A stretch of DNA of 64,000 nt. Origin: Ostrinia nubilalis (Eukaryota > Arthropoda > Insecta > Lepidoptera > Crambidae). The notes under the pieces were generated by a model. That model did no database searches, was not told where the DNA came from, and saw only the letters and a program-made list of their open reading frames with translations. Below, piece by piece: positions 10,801-22,800 of this stretch. The first letter of the stretch is position 1. Each line of letters opens with the position of its first letter. The translations under genes and the position numbers were made by a program. The stretch covers positions 17,296,501 to 17,360,500 of the forward strand of contig NC_087090.1 in assembly GCF_963855985.1 (NCBI RefSeq), given 5' to 3'.

Positions 10801-13800
10801 TTTTTTTAATCCTAATTAGGTATATTTGAAATGTTATTTTTACAAAGGTAAAATAACAGTACCTACTACTTACTTACCTACATACGTACCTCATTACAAA
10901 TAAGTAGATTAATTATTTTTTCACCAGACAGCAACCCTAACAGCGTAAGAAGAGTTCAGAGGCACGCGATAGAAAGAGACAAAACTTGTAGGTGAATAAA
11001 ATTGTAGGTACGTAGTGCTGTGCGAGCTGAATTCCACTGTATCGCGTCGTAGCAAGACTTGCATTTATTTAAATCGTCTTGCGGAGTAATCCTTCTGTAC
11101 CTGTACTATTACTTATTCTGTGATTTATGTCAGCTTTGTATAGACAAAATATTAAGGATGAAATGTCTATTTCTGAAGACAATTTTATTAAGTCAACAAA
11201 AATAGTTCGTCGTCGTGTTTTAAACAACGGTAGAAAATGGATCGGTTTAGAGCTCGAGCCCGAGATTCGTAAACATTTGATAAATACAAAGGAAAAAATT
11301 TTTATTGATTGGGCTACCTGTCGCTTTAACGATGACGTAGAAATAGTTCGTTGCATGAAATGTCAGCAATATGGTCATGTTGCGAAATTTTGCACGGAAA
11401 AATCTAGCTGTTGTGGGTATTGCGCCGAGGCCCACGATACGAAAGATTGTATTAAAAATACCGCCAAAGACTTTAAGCCAGTTTGCGCGGCATGTAAACG
11501 TTTTAAAAAACCAAACGACCATTTAAGCGGTTCGCCCGACTGTCCGAGTTATAAGGCAAAATTAGAACAACTAATATTAAATACTGTTTATGGCTAAAGT
11601 CTCCATAGGCCAATTAAACCTCCATAACGATAAAATTGCTACGTTGGAGTTGGACAGACTTATTGTAGAATACAACTTAGATCTCGTGTTAGTACAAGAA
11701 CAATATCAGCGTGTCGGCGTGCGCTGCAAAACTATTCAAATTAATAACAGTGCACGCGCCGGTATCTATGTGTCATGCGCGTCTACACTCACAATAACGT
11801 CTATTGCCAACCTTTCTTCGTCGCATTGCGCTGTTGCGGAAGTATCCTCCCCATCCTTCTCCATATTTGTCGTGAGTTGTTACTTTCAATATTCTGACCC
11901 GGTTGGGCCTCATCTACACCACCTACGCTTTGTATTACAGTCCCTAACAGGGCGTAGGGTTATCATTGGAGTTGACGCGAACGCGTCATCTCCACTTTGG
12001 CACGGCAAGCTCCGCTCGACTGATGTGGAGCGTCGCTCAGCCGTGGAAGACTTCATAGCTGAAATGAACTTAGTTATTCACAACACCCCTAATGCACCAC
12101 CAACCTACAGTAGCCCAACGGGCGAGTCTCATATTGACGTCACGCTTTCTAGCGCAGACGTCCAGCTGGATAGGTGGCGAGTCCTCCCCGACGCGTCTTG
12201 TAGTGATCATCGCTTGATAGTGTACGAGTTTAAACCAATGTCGCGACAAGACACAGTTCATGAGTGCAGCAACAACTATAGATATAAATGTCGTGGGGCC
12301 GACTGGGCTTTTTTCAGTACTCTTTTTGCGTCTCATGCCAAAGATTTTACTCGTGCCGACCTGAGCGCGACTGATAGTGCAGAAATTATGTCCGATACTT
12401 TTACGTATTGTGCAGATGTTGCGATTGGTCGCGCTCCAACTAGAGGTGTACGTAGATGTGATTGGTGGAATGAATCGCTGGTAGAAATTAGGAAAAAGTT
12501 TCGCCGGGCTCGCCGTAAGCTTAACACACTTCGAAAGGCAAATGTTACTGGGGATGCATATGAAAATGCTTTATGTTCTTTGAGGGTTGCCAGGTCCCAT
12601 TATCGAGCTGCTGTAACTAAAGCCAAGGGCGTATTACTGCGGAAAACAGTCGAGAGATTAGAAAAAGAGGGTCCGTGGTCTCCGATATATCATGAATTCA
12701 AAGCTAACCGTAAATTAGATATTGCTTATATTTCTAACATAAAAATTAACAACACTCATACGGTGGGTGTAGAGGAAACAACAGGTGCTCTTCTTAACGC
12801 GCTTATACCCGACGATAGTGTGTCTGACGATAACGATTATCATCGGGACGTCAGAAATGCTGTTGCGGTGCTGCCTGAGTCGCCTGTGTCTTCTATTCCT
12901 AGCCTTGATGAGTTTTACGATATAGTAAATAGTTTACCCTTAAACAAAGCATCGGGCGAAGATAAAATATCAAATAAAATGATTAAAGCAGCGTGTAAAA
13001 CAGCCGGAACGGATATTCTTAATGTTTTCACTCGTTGTATCTCGGAGGGCGTGTTTCCGAGTAGGTATATGGCGTCGCGGATTTATTAAAATTATACCAA
13101 AGGGAGGTGACAAACCGCCCGAAGATCCTAAATCGTACCGACCTATTACATTACTTCCCTCATTAGGTAAACTGTTAGAGCGTTTAGTAGTGCCGCGTTT
13201 GCTACCGGGTGGTCCAATTTTTCACGAGCAGCAGTTTGGCTTCACCGCCGGGAAGTCTACTGCAGATGCAGTAATATCTGTTAGACAAAAAGTGACGTCC
13301 TCGGTGGCAAAGTACGTTGTAGGAATATTCCTCGATATTTCAGGTGCCTTCGACAATGCTTGGTGGCCGATCCTGCTCTTAAAACTGAAAGTTCGTGGAT
13401 GCTATAGTAATATATATTCACTACTGCACTCGTACTTTTGTAACGGTACAACTAAATTAAAACTCGGCCATCATGCTGAATCAAAGGTGCTCACGCGCGG
13501 CTGTCCCCAAGGATCGGTCCTAGGGCCCTACCTTTGGAATTTGGGTTTCGATGATTTTCTAGCATTACCATTACCCGAAGGCTGTTCGTTAACCGGGTAC
13601 GCTGATGACGGTCTCCTTTTAATAGAGGCTGACACTAGATCACAGCTTGAAAATCTAGCGGATACATGCTTGAATTTAATATCTCAATGGGGAGACAGGA
13701 ATCGTTTGCAGTTTGCCCCTCACAAAACTTATCAGCTTCTATTAAGCTCATCTCATAAGTGCCACTTGTGGTCTAAACTGAATAAATATTTTTTGATTTG

Positions 13801-16800
13801 ATTTGATTTGATTTGTTTAAAAGGTAATCTTAAAGTTTTGCCTCGCATTAAATTCAATGAAATAACTGTTAAAAAACGGGAATCTGTTTGCTATCTCGGA
13901 CTAATTTTAGAGAAAAACTTTAGTTTTGTCGAGCACATTAAACAGATCGGTGAAAAAGCTAAAAAGAACTTTTATGCCTTAAGTCACATTTCAACCTCGA
14001 CGTGGGGTCTAACGTTTAAAATCCTCCGAGTAATATATTCGGCCACTTATTTAAGCTCCATTTGCTATGGTGCACCAGTTTGGGCTGACAGAGCTACTAT
14101 AGGAGCCGCTCGACGGAAACTACTCCAAAGTCAACGCCTTGCATTGATTTTTCTTTGCAAAGCTTACAGAACTGTGAGCACGGAGGCTCTGCCAGTCCTG
14201 GCTGGTGTACTGCCGGTCGACTTAGAGGTACAAAAGCGTGCGGCTATGTACTTCGCATCAAGGGAAAATATAACCTCCGATTTCTTAAATAGCCGCGATC
14301 GTTCTAAAATAAGTCGATTATTTGATTCCCGAGAAGTCGTTGAAGAAGATTTACTTAATGAATGGCAAAAAAGATGGGATACGTCAGTCAAAGGACGTCA
14401 CTTATATAAATTCTTCCCGAATGTACGCGAACGTCTAACTAGGCGATGGTTAGAAATCGACCATTGCTCGTCGCAGTTCCTCACGGGACATGGCAACTTT
14501 AAACATAAACTTCACGAATTCAAACTAGTTCCGTCTCCTTTTTGCGAGTGTTCCACTGATGATGTCAGTCATGAGCAGTCTGCCCATCATATCTTGTGGG
14601 AGTGTGATCTTTGGAAACATGAACGTGATATAATGCTTAATTCAATACAACATACATCTGTTTCCGCAATTTATTACACCGATCTTGTCGCGACAAGGAA
14701 AAATTTCCGTGCTTTTAAGCGATTTTGTGAAAAATATTATTGGCAGGTAGTTGCTAATTGCTCATAAGATAGGCCCCCTTAATTTAATTTATTGTCCGTG
14801 GTGCATAATCTTTTTCTTAAAGGTTTTAAACCTTTGTTTGTCACCTGTCATCCGCTTTGCAATGGAGGGAAGTCGAACCTTAATTTCGAACTCCTCCTAT
14901 GTTCTTCTGATTAATTTCGTTGCGGGTCCAATGACAGTTTAACTTTCCCCCGGGACAAACTTGACCTTCATTGGTTGGGTTTTTGTGGCGGTCAAGCTGT
15001 AGATCCTGGCTACACAGGAGTTGCAGTGGTGGGAACGAGAGGTGGGAATAGTCCCGTTAGCCCTTTATTCGCTTTCATCATCATCATCATGATCATTTTA
15101 GACATAGGACGTCCAGTTGAACATAGGCCTCCCCCATGATTTCCACAATGGCCGGTTGGTGGCGGCCTGCATCCAGCGCCTTCCCGCTACCTTTATGAGG
15201 TCGTCGGTCCATCTTGTGGGTGGACTTATTGGGTCTTGTGGGTTTATTCGCTTTTGCAACCCATAATAAAACCCTTAAGAAGTAATAAAACTTTAACCCC
15301 TTTATTAATAAAAGTTACACCCTAGTTGAACTCTGGCTTAAATTGTCATTTGGTATGGAAATGTATATTAAAGAAAAGAAATATTTTAATCCAAGGTTCT
15401 TCCTAGGTGTAACTTCTTATTAATAAGGGGGTAGTACTTCTTAAAATAAAAATATTTATATCACAATCAATAATTATAGAGTTAAGGGAGGATGCTGGAG
15501 CAGTAAACCCTTCCTGCCTCGCATAACCTATGTACCATACGATGGACACATATGATACTTCTTCTTCTTCTTCCTCGGTCCCTCACTGATGAGGATCGCG
15601 ACCACAGATAGTATTCCTCCACAGACTGCGGTCATAAGCTGTGTGGACCGCACGATGCAAACTCCCGCCCACCGTCTTCCTCACCGCGTCCGACCATCTC
15701 GTCGGTGCCCTGCCCTGAGCGCTTCCCCCTTTATACTGTATGATACTTAGGTTACTCAAAAAGTATCTTTATCTTCGAACGCAACCAGATCTGAGGCTGG
15801 TAGCCATAGTAAATGTTGTTCGTCTTGGTAAGACCTTTCAAATGACACTACAAACATAACTATTGGAGCCGGGTACCATTCTGCAAAAAAGTATGTTTAT
15901 CTTCGTACACAACCAGATCTGAGGCTGGTGGTCATAGTAAAAGTTGTTCATCTTGGTAAGACCTTTCAAACGATACTAGACACATATCTATTGGAGCCGG
16001 GTACCATTTTGCCCATTGTCCTTTAATCTATACTAATATTATAAATGCGACAGTAACTCTGTCTGTCTGTCTGTCTCTCTTTCACACCTAAACCACTGAA
16101 CCGATTTTGAGGAAATTTGGCATAGAGATAGTTTGAGTCCCGGGAAAGGACATAGAATAGTTTTTATCCCGGTTTTTGAAACAGCGACGCGCGCGATAAA
16201 GTTTTTCTGTGACAGACAAAATTCCACGCGTGCGAAGCCGCGGGCGGAAAGCTAGTCTCAGAATAAATCGTCAGTTATTTGACATTTTGACACAATTCCC
16301 GGATAAGAGTTTGGTCGAATCGTGCCTTAAAACTAAGTCCATTAAAAAAAATGTCTGACACAGGGAACTGATATTGACTAAAAGTTCAGTTATCACACTA
16401 CAACGCCCCGCGTATCACGACCGCCACATAACGTGCGGAGAGATAAGCGCAGATTTGCGTCATTGTAATGCGGAGTGAATCTCCAGCATATTTCGAATCG
16501 AGTAGATTCGACGCGAAAGACGCACTTACGTGCAGTAGGGCTACTCCAATAGCTGTTTACGTAGTTTAGGGTCTATCTGGCATAGTAGCTAATGCTGGCA
16601 TTTCGCTTTGCGTGAAAGGGATAGCAACATTCGAGATTTTGAATAACGTTTTTTTGAGTAAACCCTCATACGCGTCTTCAGTGTGTCGTGGCAGGCGTGT
16701 TTTCTGCTCGCGACTTAACACACTGCAGTATGTATGATAATTTCCCTACACGTTTGTATTTTCACTTGTTAAAGACACGGTGTACACCGGCTTTATACAA

Positions 16801-19800
16801 ATATCAGACGCTATACTGAATATAAATGGCCTATTTATTACACAAGATTGCTATCACCAAAAAAAAAACATTACTAGAGCTAGAGTGATTTTTCAATACT
16901 GGAGAGATCGACCCTGCTCGAGTATAAATCATCAAATATCGTGGGTGAATTGCATAGAAAGAACTTACGCCTTGTAAGTCGAAGTCATCGGGCTCAGCGG
17001 GAGCGTCGTCGCCGGAGCCGTTGCGGTGGAAGGGGTCGTCGCAGCTTGACTCGCACTTGGCTTGTTCTTCTTCTGCAGTCAAAAGGTTAAAAGATTTAAC
17101 ACCAAACTCTAGCTAACATCACTTCTAAAGATTATAACATCAATGTGATGATTTCTCAAAGGATTTTTTAAAATGAATATTGGCATTAACCCCTCGAAGT
17201 AATCGTGGATTGTATAGGCGTGTCCTAATTAGCCTGACGGGAAAGTATTGAAGCTAAAATAGCGTCCGCGCGGCGCTAAAGCAGTTTTTTTTTTTCGAAC
17301 AAGTAACACAACCCACCCATCCCTTCACCCCGCTGTTGCGTTATTCTACCTCAACAGACGTTATACTATAACGTCCAAAAATGTAATGAAGCATGGTTTA
17401 AAAATACAGGTAAATAATATTAACTTACCGGCATCGACGATGCAAAAGCTGAGCACGGGGTAGGGCAGCAGAAACTCGGAGATACTCCTGCAGTAGGCTG
17501 TGCTGTCCTCCGCGTCGCGTGCCATGTTCAATACGTAAAGGCTTCGCGCCTGGCGGAAATAAATACAATTTATTTATTTATGAATAGAACCTTATAATGA
17601 GCTGAAGCTACGCATAAACAATTTATTCGTACTTCTTATTAAAGTATGGACGGACACGCACTTTCTCCGAAAATGCCTTTTTTTCACACCGGGCGCCTGG
17701 GCTTGCCAGCCACGCTTGATATCCTGCTCACTCTGCTCTTGAGTGAGCAGCCCCCCTAGATAAGTTGCACTTTTTGATCGAATCGGTTCTCGAGAATCGA
17801 GTCTTTTCGACCACTTTTCGACTGGTTTACGATTATAATGTGCACTTTGTCTAGACCCACAGGATATTAAGGCGAAAGAAACAGTTCCAACTGTACCATG
17901 AAGTCTTAAAATATGAGGTATCTATCGAATTCCAGCGGAATTCAACATGACTTTTAGCCCCAGGCTAGCAGGCTCGGCAGCGGGGCCGGCCGTAAACAAG
18001 ATACTCCGATCTAAAGATATGAGAGCAGCTAAAAGAAACTGAGTTCCAACTGTACCTTAAAGTCAGAAAGTATGAGGTAGCTAGCGCTGGAATCCAGCAT
18101 AGCCTTGAGCCCCAGGCTAGCTGGTTCGGCCGAGGGGCCAGTCGTGAACGAGATGCTTTGCAGGCAGTTCCACGACTTGCACGACCAGATCTTGATGCTT
18201 GTGTTGTTCTCGGCACCCGTCACTGCGAACTTCCAGAACTGGACACTGGAGAAAGAGGAAGTTAGTTGTATATCACTCAGGAGATATGAACGTGATATTT
18301 ATCGGTTTATGGCGGCTAGATGTCGCAGTAATTATCACTACCCAACAGCAATATAGAAGTATTTTAGTTGACTACCATGTGACTTATAGCATTATAAAAG
18401 TATTTTATTAGACTACTATATGACTTAAAGCAATACAGAAGTACTTTAGTTGACTACCTGACAACACTAGACTACTACGCAGCTCAAAGTATAAAGTATT
18501 CTAAAGCCCGGTCGCCGAACACGTAGAATTACGTCCAATGACCCCAAGCTACCCACATCCTTATCGATCGCGCGTAATTATGTTGCTATCGCCCTCATTG
18601 CGGCCGCCCGTCGCACAGTCGCGACAGCAATATAATTACACGCTACCGATAAGGATGGGTAACCTGGGGTCATTGAACCAAATTCTAGGTGCTCGGCGAC
18701 CGGACTATAGTAGACTTTTAAACAACTCAAAGTATTATAGAAGAATTTTAGCATAAGCAATATTGAAGTATTCTTGTAGACTGTTATACAACACCAAGTA
18801 ATATTGAAGTATTACAATAGACTGCAATATTAACGAAGTTTTAAAACAGTGTACTCACTCTGAATTGTAATTCTTGTGGTTGTCGAGGAAGAAGAGGCAG
18901 CTGAGCGGCTTGCCGGCGTGCGGCTGCCACTTGTGCAGGCAGCGCGGGCTGCTCTCGTTGTGCATGTACACCTGCGCACCACACGTATGCCGTTATAGAT
19001 CGTGGCGTCCACCAAGACACGTCCCACCACTCCCGGTCGAGGGCAGCGCGGGGTGCGGGGAGCCTGATCCGACCAATCCGAGCGTCATTGTAGTGTGCGC
19101 GCACTCACGGACTATCCAATGAGGGCTATCGTTTTATCGTTTTATCGCTCACCAGTTAGCGCCACTGTAGAGTAAGGTCCTGTCAATCGCCAGGGGTGCC
19201 AACTGTTACGTATAAAAACTATAGCCCTCATTACAACGCTGCCAATGCCAACAATGACGCTCGGATTGCTCGGGTCAAACTCCCCGCACCCCGCGCCTCC
19301 CCTCGACCAAAAAGTAGTGGCGCGCGAGAACAGAAGTGATCATAACAGTTTGTAAAATAAATAGGCACAGTAACGACGTACGCAATAGACAAGCGATTCC
19401 CGAATGGTGGTCCGCGGAACCCTGGGGTTCCGTGGAAAGGCCGCAAGGGTTCCGTAAAAAATATTATCCCACGTTTCGTGACCGACGTTGTTCACTCGCA
19501 CCGACTTGTTTACGCACAAGGGAGGGGCAGGGCGTGCGGGCGGAGTAGTACGGGGGTTTCGCTAGGAAAAGTATAATCAATTAGGGTTCCTTGGCAAAAA
19601 AAAAGGGAAACCCTGCAATAGACGATCGCTCTAGACCAGTGTTTCCCAAAGTGGGCGATAACGCCCCCTTGTGGGCGCTGCAGGCTTAAAGGGGGGCGGT
19701 AAGAGACCCAGAAAAAAATCGGGACGTTGTGTAGAGGCTTGGGAGGCGTCATTTACTAGGAGGTCTCTTAGACACCGACTGAGCACTCGACTCTCGACTA

Positions 19801-22800
19801 CAAATGGGGGCGCTAAAAAGAATTTATTCTCAAAGTGGGCAGTAGACAAAATAAGTTTGGGAACCGCTGCTCTAGACGACGGCTGCAAGCAAAGAGAATG
19901 CTCGAGGCCCGATTGGTGGGGGCGGAGGTGGCGTAGTTGAACTCTGCGAGTCAACCGAGTGCCTACTGTGAGCATTTATAAATTACTTATTTTTAGTTTT
20001 TAATCACTGAACTAAAAAAATAAATAGTTAATAAACGTACTTAGTTTATGGTGAATGACTATTGCTTACAAATGCGACTTCTTTTATACAACAATCATGC
20101 CGTCTGTGTCATTCGTGAAGATCCGTAGATATGTAAATGGTTTAGCAGAACTGACCTGGAAGATCATGACGTATTCGTCAGCCGAGGCGCTGCCCACCAT
20201 CACTGCGCATAGATCCACCTGCGAATTGTAGAGACATCTCCAACGCGCTTACAACATGACGTCACTCGCCTGGAAGAACATGACGTAGCCGTCGGCCGAG
20301 GCGGTGGCGAGCGCGGTGCCGTCGGGCGAGAAGGCGGCGTCCACGAGCGGCGCCGAGTGCTCGCCGCCCCACACGGCGCCGCCGCAAGCGCCCGCGGCGC
20401 CGGAGCCCGTCGCCGCCGCGCGGATGTTCCACATGCGAGCTGCGGAGAAGAACATCGTTCAATGAATAGGTTCATACAAGACGATTTATTTGACATCGGC
20501 AATTCGCGACCAGAAACAGGCGATACAGATTGTTGTAAATTGCAATCCTGCCATACGTCTAAAGCAGTGTTTTTCAACCTGGGGGGTCGCCAAGCCTCTA
20601 TAGGGGATCGCGAAAGGTCGTAAAAACTACCTCGGTAAAAAAACAGTAAAGTTATAAAGATAGATTATTCGAAATCTAATTAAGCAAATGCATAAAATGT
20701 TGTATGGATTTTAATATTCGATTCCTACAAAGAGGTCTGGGTGTCGCAAAATATTTTTTCATACAAGGGGGGGGGGGGGGGGTCGCGTCATGAAAAAGGT
20801 TGAAAAACACTGGTATAAAGCGATCCATAATAGGCCGCGGCAAGGAGCGGGCGCCACTCGCGCATCGGGATCATGAGTCTGCCGCGCGTTATAGCAGCGC
20901 GGTGGATCGTCCGCTATGGACTCAACTATTCAGAAAATGATAGCCGATAGCAAATAATAGCAATGATAGAAAGATTATTTGACAACACCTAACCACAGAT
21001 CATGAGTGAGAGGCTCTTAGAAGCATCACGAGAGTATTAAATATTTTGTAACTTTTATTGCTGTAAAGAAATATCAGTTTGGTTTGGTCTAGTGCGTGTC
21101 ATGAATAACCATTGATTTCAGGAAGTCTTGGTAACAAAAATACTTTTCCTCACCGATATTATTGTGTGTCGTGAGCAGCAGCCGTGCGACGTCGTCGCTG
21201 GGCGCGTCGTCGTCGTCGTCGGGGATGTAGGGGCACCACACGACGCGGTGCCACGCGCCCAGCGAGCCCGTCTCTTCGCGCACCTCTGCTATAAGCGTGC
21301 ACCTGGAATGCAGTATGTTATGTAAAGCCCGGTCTGTGAGCACGTAGAATTTTGTCCAATGACCGCAATATAATTACGCGCGAGTGATAAGGATGGGTAG
21401 CTTGGGGTCATTGGACAAAATTCTACGTGCTCGCAGACCACACTATAGTAATAATAAGCCTAGGCTCAGACCACCGAGTTTTAGTTGGCCGAGAGTTGAG
21501 TCCGATTCTAATTTGTATGAAGAATCGGCCGATACTAAATTGGTGTAATGTGCGCACTTTCATACATCTCTGTACTGATTAACAGCCCAATCCAACAATT
21601 CGCCAACTAAAAGTCGGTGGTCTGCGCCTAGCTAGGCTAATAATAATGACAACTGGACAAATGTCATCTTTTTATTAATGCAATTAACTGCACACTACGT
21701 CGCAATACGCAGAGCGACAGATAACACGCTGCGAAGACAGGTAGGCGCAGAAATGAGCTCCCACGCATTGTCATTCTGTGTGGGTGCAGTATGATAGTCA
21801 CCATAGTGTTTAGTTTTTCTCCCAACATATTAATTTTTTAAACACATTTTCTCGGATATAGAAATGAATCTACAATACATAACGGGTGTAAAAAAACCTA
21901 TCCCGAAGCCGAAGACTACTTATTCTACACATCATGGGGATCATTTTTTTCTTTGGGACCATACCTGGGAAACTTGTGGTTTAGGAGATATTGAAGGTCA
22001 AAGTCAGAATATTTTTTTCAAGATTTTTACATTATCAATTTAAATTCGTTGTTTAAAATTTTTTTTCTAAGAAACCTTATTAAAATTTTGAGTATTTTCG
22101 TCACAATAAGGCTTTTGTCTTTACAATAAGAAATGGACAGCAGGGCGCGCACACACGCTCAAGCGCTGCCCCCACGCCCCGAACCGCAACCCGCGCTCGC
22201 CCATGAGTCATTCAACTCTACTGTGAGTTCAACGACTACGACTGGACCAACTGAACTGAGCTTAATCCAAATCTACCTAGTTTGTAAAAATGAAATGAGT
22301 ACTTAAATTAGTTACTTACACCTTAATATCACCTTACCAGTTTAGTTTTTATTCTAAAAAATAATAAATTACATTTTAATTAATAAAAACCCTTTACACG
22401 AATTTGTTTCTTTCCGCAAATTAAATAATCTTACAGAACCTAGGTTGTTAACTAAACCGTGCTTTTACGCATAACCGTTATTCTATCACAATGTAGTATC
22501 ACAGGTTTTATTAGCTACGCAAGTGTGATAAGCGTAAGTAGGTATCATTAAAAAGTACCGTAAACAGATGAATAATGATCTTTTGAATGAGGCCTGTCAT
22601 TCTTTACATTAATAACTCTCTACTTCAATAATTTAAGTCTTTACGATAGTAATAAAATTCATAAAGTAAAACTCAAATTATTGCTTACACCACACCGCTC
22701 TAAACGCCTAGAGTAAACACCTGGCAATGTAACTCCTATCGTCGATTAAGGCATTCACTTTCAATAGGAGTGATGATTGTGTGTTCTTTAAACTTAATTG

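Larger units (their letters stand above)
9225..15056 (+). mobile_element. R1-like non-LTR retrotransposon, 5.8 kb, defective
   Basis: Bounded by a 14-bp duplication TTAGCCCTTTATTC at 9211-9224 and 15057-15070; the inverted copy of the surrounding element at 24.87 kb shows the empty site. Contains a gag-like ORF1, an endonuclease/reverse transcriptase ORF2 with a C-terminal C-C-H-C motif, and a 3' UTR ending AGTCCCG without a poly-A tail. The 14-bp duplication and ORF2 layout fit the R1 clade, but the site is not rDNA. Broken by an insertion in ORF1, a frameshift in ORF2 and a LINE-tail insertion in ORF2. Confidence 0.92.

Noticed and set aside
9225..15056. LINE as a canonical 28S-specific R1 element
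   Set aside because: The flanks are a composite transposon in a Ge-1 intron, not rDNA, despite the 14-bp duplication.
20357..20623. Plus-strand 88-codon ORF
   Set aside because: Antisense of the GC-rich Ge-1 exon 6 running into a MITE.
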